Assembly: GCA_036259875.1 (NCBI GenBank)
Contig: DATAAZ010000009.1
Span: 1-21,471 of the forward strand
Source: DATAAZ01 sp036259875
GTDB lineage: Bacteria; Actinomycetota; Thermoleophilia; Gaiellales; Gaiellaceae
Length of the DNA: 21,471 bases
Reading direction: 5' to 3'
Shown here: piece by piece, positions 6,887-13,913 of the stretch
Position numbering within the stretch: the stretch's first letter is position 1
Layout: every line of letters begins with the position of its first letter
Program-made: the position numbers and the translations under genes
The notes under the pieces: generated by a model
The model's input: the letters and a program-made list of their open reading frames with translations, nothing else
What the model was told of the DNA's origin: nothing
The model's database searches: none

Positions 6887-8131
6887 CTACGACGCCCCGG
6901 ACGGGATTAGCGCGAACGCCTCTTCGAGGCTCGTCGAGCGGTCAGAGAGAATCGCCCGCTCGCGCGCGAGCCGGCGCCCGCGAACGAGCTCCCTCAGCGC
7001 GTCCTCGACGTCCTCCTCCTGTCCGGCGGCAATCGCCGCAACGAGGCGCCAATCCTCGTCGAGGTAGAAGCCGACCAGGTCGCGCTCGTGAAGCGAACCG
7101 CGCATGACGACGTCGCCGCCGGCGGTGGAGTCGCCGAAGAGCTTGATCGTGACGCCGAAAACCTCCGTGAAGAAGCTCGACAGCGTCTCGTAGCCGCCCT
7201 CGGCCCCCGCGAGGATCTTGCCGAGCTCGCTCCCCTGGTAGTTCGCGTTCGACCAGTGCTCGATCCGGCGATGCCGGCCGTAAAGAGGGTCGTAGAAGCG
7301 AGCCGCATCGCCGACCGCGTAGACGCCCGGGACGCTCTCGAAGCGCTCGTCGACGACGATGCCGTCGTCGAGGGGAAGACCGCTGTCGGCGAGGAAGTGG
7401 GTAGAGGGCACGACGCCGACTCCGACCACGGCGAGGTCAGCCTCGAGGATCTTCCCGCTCTCCGTCTCGACCGCCGCGAGCGTCGAGTCCCCCCGAAAGC
7501 CGGCGACGGCATCCTCGAGATAGAGCTCGACCCCCCGCTCGCCGTAGAGCTCGGCGAGCTCGCGGGACAGCTCCGCGGCGCGGAACTGATCGTAGAGGCC
7601 CTGCCCCAGGTGGACGAGCGAGACGTCGAGTCCGAGCTGCCGCAGCGAGGCTCCCACTTCCATGCCGATGAACCCCGCGCCGACGACGACGGCTCGCTTG
7701 GCCGTACGCGCCGCGTCGCGGATGGCGGTCGCGTCGGCCAGGCTGCGTAGGGCGAAGACTCCGTCGAGGGTCCCGCCCGAAACGGGCAGCCTCCGGGGGG
7801 TAGCGCCGGGCGCGAGCACCAGTTCGCCGAAGCCGTAACGATGGCCGTCCTCGTCTTCCACCTCTCGCTCGTCGAGCGCGACTCGGCGAATAGGCGTCCT
7901 GAGAAAAACGGCCACGCCGTGGTCGTCGTAGAACGTCTCGGTTTCGACGAGCGTCTGCTCGGGCTCGACCTCGCCCTTGAGGTAGCGCTTCGAGAGGGGC
8001 GGCCGGTGGTAGGGCAGCGACTCGTCGCTCGAGAAGAGCGCGAGGCGTCCCCGACCGCCCGCCTCGCGATAGGTCTTGATCGCGCGCGCGGACGCCAGCC
8101 CGCCGCCGACGATGACAACGTCAAAGTGCAT
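6887..8131 (-). CDS. FAD/NAD(P)-dependent ferredoxin (rubredoxin)-reductase-like oxidoreductase
   Basis: The 414-residue flavoprotein moves electrons from NAD(P)H to a small redox partner or a substrate. An N-terminal FAD-binding Rossmann motif VVIVGGGLAS (5-14) is followed by the family segment PYHRPPLSKRYLKGE (40-54), a second Rossmann motif VVVGAGFIGMEVG for NAD(P)H (148-160), and the second FAD motif VYAVGDAARFYD in the C-terminal half. The IEHWSNANYQG segment and the C-terminal domain match the rhodocoxin/putidaredoxin-reductase group. Length is normal for the family. A good ribosome binding site (GGGAGG) precedes the ATG at 8131. No ferredoxin or P450 gene is adjacent, so the partner is unknown. 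A strong palindrome at 8183-8204 lies in its likely promoter region. Confidence 0.92.
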   Translation of the reverse strand: MHFDVVIVGGGLASARAIKTYREAGGRGRLALFSSDESLPYHRPPLSKRYLKGEVEPEQTLVETETFYDDHGVAVFLRTPIRRVALDEREVEDEDGHRYGFGELVLAPGATPRRLPVSGGTLDGVFALRSLADATAIRDAARTAKRAVVVGAGFIGMEVGASLRQLGLDVSLVHLGQGLYDQFRAAELSRELAELYGERGVELYLEDAVAGFRGDSTLAAVETESGKILEADLAVVGVGVVPSTHFLADSGLPLDDGIVVDERFESVPGVYAVGDAARFYDPLYGRHRRIEHWSNANYQGSELGKILAGAEGGYETLSSFFTEVFGVTIKLFGDSTAGGDVVMRGSLHERDLVGFYLDEDWRLVAAIAAGQEEDVEDALRELVRGRRLARERAILSDRSTSLEEAFALIPSGAS

Positions 8132-8182
8132 TCGGGACCTCCCTGACGGCTCGCCCGAGGGCCGGGCAAAGCCCAGCTGCGC

Positions 8183-8204
8183 GGCATCGACCCGGGTCGT
8201 TGCC
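8183..8204. promoter_or_regulatory. 22-bp near-perfect palindrome upstream of the flavoprotein gene
   Basis: Arms GGCATCGACCC (8183-8193) and GGGTCGTTGCC (8194-8204) match at ten of eleven positions, with an uninterrupted 12-bp core CGACCCGGGTCG. It is 52 bases upstream of the flavoprotein start and about 180 bases upstream of the divergent secreted-protein gene, so it may be an operator for the former. The same gap holds a second inverted repeat, ACGCCGT (8248-8254) and ACGGCGT (8264-8270). The binding protein is unknown. Confidence 0.4.
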
Positions 8205-8321
8205 CGCTCGCTCGAACCGAGCGTTGTCCATACACGCTTGGTGTCGAACGCCGTTGCCGTCTTACGGCGTCTTGCCGACCCGCCGTTTCACCTGCGCGGC
8301 AGGCCGCTTCCCGAGCGGGCA

Positions 8322-8353
8322 GTAAGAACCGCAGCTCCCCGGTCACGTACGAG
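8322..8353 (+). promoter_or_regulatory. Candidate ECF-sigma promoter of the secreted-protein gene
   Basis: GTAAGAACC (8322-8330) is followed after 14 bases by ACGTACGAG (8345-8353). The same two boxes at the same spacing precede the sigma-factor operon (9148-9180). GAAC in the -35 box and a CG-containing -10 box fit general ECF sigma promoters. A transcript would start near 8357, leaving a leader with AAGGAG at 8371-8376 before the ATG at 8384. Confidence 0.5.
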
Positions 8354-8383
8354 CCGCACACGACGACCGGAAGGAGTTATGAG

Positions 8384-9088
8384 ATGACGAAGACACGAGC
8401 CTGGCGGCCGGTCCCGCTCGGCCTCACCGCGGCGGTCGCGCTCGTCGCCGCCCTGGTTGCGATCGCGTTCTCCGGCGGCTCCCCCGCCGAGGCGCACAGT
8501 ACGGCGGCCCACGGAGCGAAGGCGACCGCCGCGAAGGGGAAGATCACGAAGAAGGAGCTCGCGCTTCGAAACGAGATGCGCCGGCTCTGGGAGGACCACG
8601 TCACGTGGACTCGCCTCGCGATCATCAGCCTGACGACGGAGTCACCCGACACGGACGCGACGGTCGCCCGGCTGCTCGCGAACCAGACGGACATCGGCAA
8701 CGCGATCAAGCCCTTCTACGGCACCGCCGCCGGCAACGCGCTGACCGAGCTCCTCCGCGGACACATCCTGATCGCGGCCGATCTCGTCCTCGCCGCCAAG
8801 GCGGGCGACCAGGCGACGCTCGCGGACGCGCAGGCGCGCTGGGAGGCGAACGCGCGAGACATCGCCAGGTTCCTGAACAGCGCAAATCCGAGACACTGGA
8901 AGGTCGACGCGCTCGAGTCGATGCTCGGCGAGCACCTCCGCCTCACCACCGAGGAAGCCGTCGCCCGCCTGCAGGGCGACTGGGGCGCGGACGTCGCCGC
9001 GTACGACCGCATTCACCATCACGCACTGCAGATGGCGGACACGCTCTCGCAGGGGATCGTCAAGCAGTTCCCGCGCCGCTTTCGCTAA
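8384..9088 (+). CDS. Secreted or membrane-anchored alpha-helical protein of unknown function
   Basis: The protein has 234 residues. A basic start (MTKTRAWR) and hydrophobic stretch (LGLTAAVALVAALVAIAF, about 13-30) form a signal peptide with possible cleavage after SPAEA (near residue 37). The mature part is almost entirely helical with conserved-looking blocks: LRNEMRRLWEDHVTWTRLAI, ANQTDIGNAIKPFYG, ELLRGHILIAADLV, EEAVARLQGDWGADVAAYDRIHHHALQMADTL and KQFP (quoted in separate pieces of the same protein). I recall this block pattern from uncharacterised envelope proteins of Gram-positive bacteria. Histidines in DHVTW, GHI and DRIHHHAL might bind metal, but this is speculation. AAGGAG seven bases before the ATG fixes the start. 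A promoter-like element shared with the sigma operon suggests it is a target of that sigma factor. Confidence 0.75.
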   Translation: MTKTRAWRPVPLGLTAAVALVAALVAIAFSGGSPAEAHSTAAHGAKATAAKGKITKKELALRNEMRRLWEDHVTWTRLAIISLTTESPDTDATVARLLANQTDIGNAIKPFYGTAAGNALTELLRGHILIAADLVLAAKAGDQATLADAQARWEANARDIARFLNSANPRHWKVDALESMLGEHLRLTTEEAVARLQGDWGADVAAYDRIHHHALQMADTLSQGIVKQFPRRFR

Positions 9089-9111
9089 CACGCACAACCG
9101 TCGACGAGCCG

Positions 9112-9137
9112 TCCCGGAGCGCGAGACCGCTCCGGGA
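9112..9137 (+). terminator. Hairpin terminator after the secreted-protein gene
   Basis: A perfect 10-bp stem, TCCCGGAGCG (9112-9121) and CGCTCCGGGA (9128-9137), encloses a six-base loop. It starts 24 bases after the stop codon and ends 10 bases before the next candidate promoter. There is no T-tract, as is common in high-GC actinobacteria. It would separate the two transcription units. Confidence 0.65.
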
Positions 9138-9147
9138 TGCTCGCCCG

Positions 9148-9180
9148 GTAAGAACCTCCTCGCTCCCGACACAAACGAAG
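9148..9180 (+). promoter_or_regulatory. Candidate autoregulated ECF-sigma promoter of the sigma operon
   Basis: GTAAGAACC (9148-9156), 14 bases, then ACAAACGAAG (9171-9180). The layout matches the element at 8322-8353. Transcription would begin at about 9182-9184, almost exactly at the GTG start of the small first gene, implying a leaderless transcript. ECF sigma factors commonly activate their own operon. Confidence 0.5.
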
Positions 9181-9181
9181 C

Positions 9182-9400
9182 GTGCGGACCGACCTGACAC
9201 TGGAACGCGAGGCGAACGAGGTCGTGGCGTGGCGCTGCGACCAGCTCGCCGCCTCGGGTTTTCCGCGGCCGCTTGCTGCGAGCGTGGCCGGTGACTCGCG
9301 CTACGACCTGCACGCGCTGATCGAGCTCGTCGAGCGAGGCTGTCCACCCCACCTTGCTGTGCGGATCCTCACCCCGCTCGGGGAGAGAGGCGCCGCATGA
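9182..9400 (+). CDS. Small conserved protein leading the sigma-factor operon
   Basis: This is a 72-residue protein starting at GTG 9182. It has no membrane segment or signal peptide. The C-terminal part, YDLHALIELVERGCPPHLAVRILTPL (in two pieces: YDLHALIELVERGC and PPHLAVRILTPL), recalls short uncharacterised actinobacterial proteins. No ribosome binding site fits the start, which instead coincides with the predicted transcription start. Its stop TGA overlaps the sigma factor's ATG by the ATGA arrangement, so the two are translationally coupled. It might modulate the sigma or anti-sigma protein, but only the gene order supports that. Confidence 0.7.
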   Translation: MRTDLTLEREANEVVAWRCDQLAASGFPRPLAASVAGDSRYDLHALIELVERGCPPHLAVRILTPLGERGAA

Positions 9401-10104
9401 ACGCCGCTACGCTGCGTGTCGAGCCGATGGAGTCGACGACTCACGCGAGCGCGAAAACGGGAACCGCCTCGCCTTCGCTCCTCGACGAAGAGTCGCGCCA
9501 GTGGCTGCGCTCCCTGCGCGCCGACGGCGCGACGAGAGACGACGCGGTTGCACGCTTGCACGCGCTGCTCCTTCGCGCCGCACGCTTCGAGGTCGCCCGT
9601 CGGCGGCCGACACTGCCGGACCTGCGCGGTAACGACGTCGAGGACATCGCGCAAATGGCGGCCGACGACGCGCTGGTAAGCGTGCTGGCGCGGCTCGACG
9701 ACTTCCGCGGGGCGAGCCGGTTCACCACCTGGGTCTACAAGTTCGCCCTGCTCGAGGCGGCGGTCAAGCTGCGCAAGCGCGCCTGGCAGGGGCGCGAGGT
9801 CCCGCTCGAGCCCGAGACGTGGAGCCTCTTCTCGAACGCGGGACTCGAGCCCGACGAACAGATGGAGCAGAGCGAGCTCTTGACGACCCTGCAGCAGGCG
9901 ATCGCCGAGGTGCTGACGCCGCACCAGCGCCGCGTCCTCGTCGCGCTCGCCCTGAACGGCGTGCCGATCGACGTCCTCGCGGAACGGCTGAACACGAGCC
10001 GCGGCGCCCTCTACAAGACGTTGCACGACGGGCGGCGCAAGCTGCGCAGGCACCTCGAGGAGCGCGGCCTTGCGCTCGGGACGTGGCTGGAGGAGGAGAA
10101 ATGA
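9397..10104 (+). CDS. RNA polymerase sigma-70 family factor, ECF type
   Basis: The 235-residue sigma factor would direct RNA polymerase to a small set of promoters. Region 2 (about 61-131) includes DVEDIAQMAADDALVSVL and the -10-binding segment FRGASRFTTWVYKFALLEA. Region 4 (about 161-221) holds the helix-turn-helix LTPHQRRVLVALALNGVP, then IDVLAERLNTSRGALYKTLHDGRRKLRRHL. No sigma 1 or 3 regions are present, placing it among ECF-like factors. The ATG at 9397 is coupled to the previous gene and has GGAGAGAGG upstream. The stop overlaps the anti-sigma start. A promoter-like element shared with the secreted-protein gene at 8384 suggests that gene and this operon form its local regulon. Confidence 0.9.
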   Translation: MNAATLRVEPMESTTHASAKTGTASPSLLDEESRQWLRSLRADGATRDDAVARLHALLLRAARFEVARRRPTLPDLRGNDVEDIAQMAADDALVSVLARLDDFRGASRFTTWVYKFALLEAAVKLRKRAWQGREVPLEPETWSLFSNAGLEPDEQMEQSELLTTLQQAIAEVLTPHQRRVLVALALNGVPIDVLAERLNTSRGALYKTLHDGRRKLRRHLEERGLALGTWLEEEK

Positions 10105-10337
10105 TGGAGCGACCCGAACTCAGGCAGGCGCTCGGCCGGCTCCTCGGGCCGGCCGAGCCGGAGGTCGGCTGCGAGGTCTGCTTCGACGAGCTCGACCGGT
10201 ACGTCGAGCTGGAGCTCGCCGGCGCGGACGCCGACGCGGCGATTCCCGGCCTGCGCGCGCACCTCGACGGTTGTCCGGCGTGCCGCGAGGAACACGAGAG
10301 CCTGCGCGCGCTCGTGAGCGGCGAGCAAGCGCTCTAG
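10101..10337 (+). CDS. Zinc-finger anti-sigma factor (soluble, zf-HC2/ZAS type)
   Basis: This 78-residue protein probably holds the upstream sigma factor inactive by direct binding. It carries the zinc anti-sigma signature: C24 and C27 in GCEVCFDELDRYVELEL, then H54, C58 and C61 in HLDGCPACREE (H-x3-C-x2-C). The region between is the helix that normally contacts sigma. There is no transmembrane segment, so it should be a cytoplasmic redox- or zinc-responsive type, as in RsrA-like systems. Its ATG overlaps the sigma stop (ATGATG with TGA at 10102) and GGAGGAGGAG precedes it; the second ATG at 10104 is equally possible. The protein is short for the family but contains the complete core. Confidence 0.85.
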   Translation: MMERPELRQALGRLLGPAEPEVGCEVCFDELDRYVELELAGADADAAIPGLRAHLDGCPACREEHESLRALVSGEQAL

Positions 10338-10449
10338 ACGCGAAAGTCCTGCCCGCACATCGATACCAACGAGGTATGGGTGACGTGCGCTTCACGGACC
10401 TTCGGCTTTGACGGCGCCGGGGCGCGTGATGACGCCGCGCGCGGCGAGC

Positions 10450-10865
10450 GAGCAGGTCGTCGTGGCGGCGCTTGCCGGCTCCGCGGCGACCCGGCGCGCG
10501 TCCTGGACGCCCGGGGCGAGCCCGGGGTGAGCGTCGTGCTCGAGGCCGGCGAGTAGGACTACGGCGAGGTCGAGGCAAACACGTGCTGCCAGTTTTCGGT
10601 CAGCTTCGCCCAAGCGCGGCCGGGGAAGGACCTGATGGACGTGCTCGATGAGTGCGACGGCACGCACCACATTTCGGCACGTCGCGCACCGGCACCGGCC
10701 CGGCGACCTCGGTGGTCGCACCCGACTGCCGCGCGCACGACGTGGCCAACCTCTGGGTCCGCGACGGGTCGGTCTGGTCGACGGCCCGGTGCCGTCAAGC
10801 CCAGTCTGACCATCGAGACGCTCGTTCTCCGCAAAGCGAGGCTCGCGCTCGAGCATCCAGCGTGA
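10450..10865 (+). pseudogene. GMC-family oxidoreductase, decayed (N- and C-terminal ends joined by a large deletion)
   Basis: The N-terminal FAD-fold relic reads RVLDARGEPGVSVVLEAGE, then TAG, then DYGEVE, matching the usual SVLLLEAGPDYGE of GMC enzymes. About 20 codons later the C-terminus appears: THHIS, GTGPATSVVAPDCRAHDVAN and LWVRDGSVWSTA in one frame, then GAVKPSLTIETLVLRKA in another, ending at TGA 10863-10865. Intact enzymes read H-x-GTCRMG, SVVDPDCRVHGV, NLYVVDGSVFPT and NPSLTIEALALR here. Hundreds of residues between the ends are missing, there is an in-frame stop, and there are at least two frame changes. GMC enzymes oxidise sugars and alcohols with FAD. It lies just before the ThDP enzyme gene. 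The rest of 10338-10893 holds nothing recognisable. Confidence 0.8.
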
Positions 10866-10893
10866 ACGCTGCGGCTCGCGAAAGGAGGATGGA

Positions 10894-12678
10894 ATGAACG
10901 TCGGCGACTTCCTCGTTGGGCGCCTCTCCGAGTGGGGCGTGAAGCGGATTTACGGCTACCCGGGTGACGGAATCAACGGGATCATCGGCGCGCTCGACCG
11001 GGCGAGCGACCGGATTGACTTCGTTCAGGTCCGGCACGAGGAAATGGCGGCCTTGATGGCCTGCGGCCATGCGAAGTTCACCGGTGAGGTCGGCGTCTGT
11101 CTTGCGACCTCGGGGCCCGGTGCGATCCACCTCCTGAACGGGCTCTACGACGCCAAGCTCGACCACCAGCCGGTGGTTGCGATCGTTGGGCAGCAGGCAC
11201 GCGCGGCACTCGGAGGCCACTACCAGCAGGAGGTCGACCTGCTGACGCTCTTCAAGGACGTCGCGCACGAGTACGTTCACATGGTCAGCGACCCGGAACA
11301 GGTGCGGCACCTCGTCGACCGGGCACTCCGAATCGCGCAGGCCGAGCGGACCGTCACCTGCGTGATCGTCCCCAACGACGTCCAGACGATGGACGCCGTC
11401 GAGCAGCCCGAGCACGCTCACGGGACGATCCACTCCGGCATCGGCTACGCGCGCGCCCGCGTCATCCCACCCGAGGACGAGATCCACCGGGCGGCTGAGA
11501 TCCTGAACGCGGGCGAGCGGGTCGCGATGCTGGTCGGGCAGGGCGCGCTCGACGCGACGGACGAGGTGATCCAGGCAGCCGAGCTGCTCGGCGCGGGCGT
11601 CGCGAAGGCCCTGCTCGGCAAGGCCGCCGTCCCCGACGACCTCCCGTTCGTCACCGGCGCGATCGGCCTGCTCGGGACGAAACCGAGCTACGACCTGATG
11701 ATGGGCTGCGACACGCTCCTCGTGGTCGGCTCGAGCTTCCCCTACTCGGAGTTCCTGCCCGAAGAGGGCAAGGCGCGCGGTGTCCAGATTGACATCGACG
11801 GGCGCATGATCGGTATCCGCTACCCGATGGAGGTCCATCTCGTCGGCGACAGCGCCGAGACGCTGCGGGCGCTCGTCCCGCGGCTCGATCGAAAGTCGGA
11901 CCGCTCGTGGCGCGAGGAGATCGAGGAGAACGTCGCCGAGTGGTGGGACGTCGTGGAGGAGCGGGCGATGATCGAGGCGGACCCGATCAACCCGCAGCGC
12001 CTCTTCCGGGAGCTCTCGCGACGGCTGCCGGAGGATTGCATCCTCACCTCCGACTCGGGCTCGGCGGCGAACTGGTTCGCGCGCGATCTGAAGCTCCGGC
12101 GCGGGATGATGGCTTCGCTCTCCGGCACGCTGGCGACGATGGGCTGCGGCGTGCCCTACGCGATCGCCGCCAAGTTCGCTCATCCCGACCGGGTCGTGAT
12201 CGCCCTCGTCGGCGACGGCGCCATGCAGATGAACGGCATCAACGAGCTGATCACGATCGCCAAGTACTGGCAGCGCTGGAGCGACCCGCGCCTCGTTGTG
12301 CTCGTCCTCAACAACCGCGACCTCAACCAGGTGACCTGGGAGCAGCGCGCGCTCGAAGGGGATCCGAAGTTCGAGGCCTCGCAGGAGATTCCCGACTTCC
12401 CGTACGCGCGCTACGCCGAGCTGGTGGGACTGAAGGGGGTTCGGGTGGAGTCGCCGGACGAGGTCGCCGACGCCTGGGACAAGGCGCTCGCCGCCGACCG
12501 GCCGGCCGTGCTCGAGGCGGTCACCGATCCGGAGGTTCCGCCGCTCCCGCCCCACATCACGTTCGAGCAGGCGAGGCACTTCGTGCTTGCGGTCGCGCGC
12601 GGCGATACCGGCCGCCGCGCCTTCGTCGAGCAGTCGCTCAAGGCGAAGCTGAAGGACTTCCTTCCGGACCGGAGCTGA
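10894..12678 (+). CDS. Thiamine-diphosphate-dependent enzyme, pyruvate oxidase/acetolactate synthase superfamily
   Basis: The 594-residue protein has the three domains of this superfamily. The N-terminal Pyr domain includes GYPGDGINGI and the catalytic-type glutamate in RHEEMAALMA (E49), then GVCLATSGPGAIHLLNGLYDAK (quoted as GVCLATSGPGAIHLL). A central Rossmann-like domain spans about 195-340. The C-terminal PP domain has the ThDP motif beginning GDGAMQMNGINELI (440-453) and ending NNRD (473-476). Length is normal. It resembles the 'thiamine pyrophosphate-requiring' group near PoxB rather than biosynthetic acetolactate synthase, and no small regulatory subunit is adjacent. It would decarboxylate a 2-oxo acid, but the substrate is unknown. 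AAAGGAGG lies before the ATG. Flanking relics of GMC and enolase-superfamily enzymes and the SMP-30 gene suggest sugar-acid catabolism. Confidence 0.92.
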   Translation: MNVGDFLVGRLSEWGVKRIYGYPGDGINGIIGALDRASDRIDFVQVRHEEMAALMACGHAKFTGEVGVCLATSGPGAIHLLNGLYDAKLDHQPVVAIVGQQARAALGGHYQQEVDLLTLFKDVAHEYVHMVSDPEQVRHLVDRALRIAQAERTVTCVIVPNDVQTMDAVEQPEHAHGTIHSGIGYARARVIPPEDEIHRAAEILNAGERVAMLVGQGALDATDEVIQAAELLGAGVAKALLGKAAVPDDLPFVTGAIGLLGTKPSYDLMMGCDTLLVVGSSFPYSEFLPEEGKARGVQIDIDGRMIGIRYPMEVHLVGDSAETLRALVPRLDRKSDRSWREEIEENVAEWWDVVEERAMIEADPINPQRLFRELSRRLPEDCILTSDSGSAANWFARDLKLRRGMMASLSGTLATMGCGVPYAIAAKFAHPDRVVIALVGDGAMQMNGINELITIAKYWQRWSDPRLVVLVLNNRDLNQVTWEQRALEGDPKFEASQEIPDFPYARYAELVGLKGVRVESPDEVADAWDKALAADRPAVLEAVTDPEVPPLPPHITFEQARHFVLAVARGDTGRRAFVEQSLKAKLKDFLPDRS

Positions 12679-12700
12679 CCCATGGCACCCGCGCTGCGGG

Positions 12701-12811
12701 GTCGAGAACCCGATCGAGCGTCTGGACGTCGCCGCCTACAAGGTCACGACCGACCGAACGCAGTCCGACGGCACGCTCGAGCGGGACTTCACCGAGCGGG
12801 ATTCGCCTTGA
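12701..12811 (+). pseudogene. Enolase-superfamily (mandelate racemase-like) enzyme, N-terminal relic
   Basis: A short frame reads NPIERLDVAAYKVTTDRTQS and then DGTLERDFTERDSP before a TGA at 12809-12811. It matches the start of a group of enolase-superfamily dehydratases that begin IExLxVxAYTVPTDxPESDGTLxWDxTT. The Asp-Gly-Thr-Leu core and spacing are kept, but the rest of the roughly 350-residue gene is absent. The nearest ATG (12682) is in another frame. It sits between the ThDP enzyme and the SMP-30 lactonase, where a sugar-acid dehydratase would make sense. The identification is from remembered family sequence. Confidence 0.6.
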
Positions 12812-12820
12812 TTCGCCTTG
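12801..12820 (+). repeat. Tandem 10-bp duplication at the end of the enolase-like relic
   Basis: ATTCGCCTTG occurs twice head to tail at 12801-12810 and 12811-12820, and the relic's stop codon spans the junction. It looks like a replication-slippage scar. Just downstream, CCGACG (12830-12835) and CGTCGG (12845-12850) form a small hairpin that could end transcription of the ThDP gene; no T-tract follows. Confidence 0.6.
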
Positions 12821-12932
12821 ACGGCGGAACCGACGACGGTTTTCCGTCGGCACTGCCCTGGATGAGCGCCGACCGATGAGCCTTCGCCGTCCATCGCGTC
12901 TGTATCGGTAAAAACGCGACGAAGGAGCGCCC

Positions 12933-13790
12933 ATGCAGGCCCGCGTACTGCTCGACGGCCTAGCGATGCCCGAGTCGCCTCGGTGGCACGACGGCCGTCT
13001 CTGGTTCTCGAACTGGGGAACGAGGCAGATCGTCGCCGTCGATCTCGACGGCAACAGCAACGTGGTTGGAGAAGGCCCCGACGGACTTGGTTGGGCGACG
13101 AACTGGCTCCCGGACGGGCGGATGCTCATGACGGGCCCGGACCTGATCCGGGTCGAGCCCGACGGGTCGCGCGTCCGGCACGCCGATCTCAGCCACATCT
13201 CACCGCTCGCGTGGAGCGAGATCACCGTAGACGGGCGCGGCAACGTCTACGTCAACACGATCAACTTCGACTTCGCCGAGTTCGACGAGGTGCTCACCAG
13301 CGGCAAAGCACCTGGCAAGATCGCGCTCGTGACGCCGGACGGCGAGGCCCGCGAGGTGGCGAACGAGCTCGCCTTCCCGAACGGCATGGTCATCACGCCG
13401 GACAACAAGACGCTCGTCGTCGCCGAGTCCTTCGCCGCACGCCTCACCGCCTTCGACATTGCGGACGACGGCAACTTGTCGAACCGTCGTATCTGGGCCA
13501 ACGGGGTCGGCCCCGACGGTATTTGCCTCGACGCGGACCGCTGCATCTGGGCCTCGAGCGCGAACATGGCGAACGACTGCGCCCGCATCCGCGAGGGCGG
13601 TGAAGTGCTCGAGCGGATCGATCTCGGCCGCCCGTGCTTCGCGACCATGCTCGGCGGTCCCGACCGTCGGACGCTGTTCATGCTTACCGCGGACTGGCGC
13701 GGCACCGAGGGAGTCGAGAACGTCATCGAGGCCAGAACGGGACAGATCCTCGTCCTCGACGCGCCCGCGCCCGGCGTCGGCTGGCCGTAA
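12933..13790 (+). CDS. SMP-30/gluconolactonase/LRE-family lactonase
   Basis: The 285-residue protein is a six-bladed beta-propeller lactonase that opens sugar lactones using one divalent metal. The likely metal ligands are present at the family positions: E14 in MPESPRWHDGRLWF, N150 in FPNGMVITPDNKTL, and D195 in GPDGICLD. Repeated blade motifs include WFSNW, RVEPDGS, VYVNT and VVAESFAARL. There is no signal peptide, so it acts in the cytoplasm. GAAGGAG lies before the ATG at 12933. It follows the ThDP enzyme and an enolase-superfamily relic; together with the GMC relic this looks like an oxidation route of a sugar or polyol through a lactone. It is convergent with the SRPBCC gene. Confidence 0.9.
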   Translation: MQARVLLDGLAMPESPRWHDGRLWFSNWGTRQIVAVDLDGNSNVVGEGPDGLGWATNWLPDGRMLMTGPDLIRVEPDGSRVRHADLSHISPLAWSEITVDGRGNVYVNTINFDFAEFDEVLTSGKAPGKIALVTPDGEAREVANELAFPNGMVITPDNKTLVVAESFAARLTAFDIADDGNLSNRRIWANGVGPDGICLDADRCIWASSANMANDCARIREGGEVLERIDLGRPCFATMLGGPDRRTLFMLTADWRGTEGVENVIEARTGQILVLDAPAPGVGWP

Positions 13791-13831
13791 GCGGCGGCAC
13801 GCCGACTATTCGTCTCGCGGCCGTAACGCGA

Positions 13832-13880
13832 CGACTCGAGGACTGTCGTGTGTTCCACGCCGGATCCTCGAGAGTTGTCG
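13832..13880. terminator. Inverted repeat between convergent genes, possible bidirectional terminator
   Basis: CTCGAGGA (13835-13842) and TCCTCGAG (13865-13872) are exact inverted copies separated by 22 bases, and a further CGA/TCG pair lies outside them with a five-base bulge. It lies in the 123-base gap between the SMP-30 gene and the convergent SRPBCC gene. The loop is long for an intrinsic terminator and there is no T-tract, so this is only a positional suggestion. Confidence 0.35.
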
Positions 13881-13913
13881 AAATCACGAACTTCGGCATC
13901 GAATTGAGCTCGC

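Noticed and set aside
10795..12579. 594-residue open frame on the minus strand opposite the ThDP enzyme gene
   Set aside because: It is the antisense shadow of a well-conserved gene; its translation is Arg/Asp/Val-rich without any family motif, as expected in high-GC DNA.
12823..12850. GGAACC with downstream CGTCGG as an ECF promoter for the SMP-30 gene
   Set aside because: The spacing is too short for an ECF promoter and the boxes do not match the two local elements at 8322 and 9148; the sequence is better read as a small hairpin.
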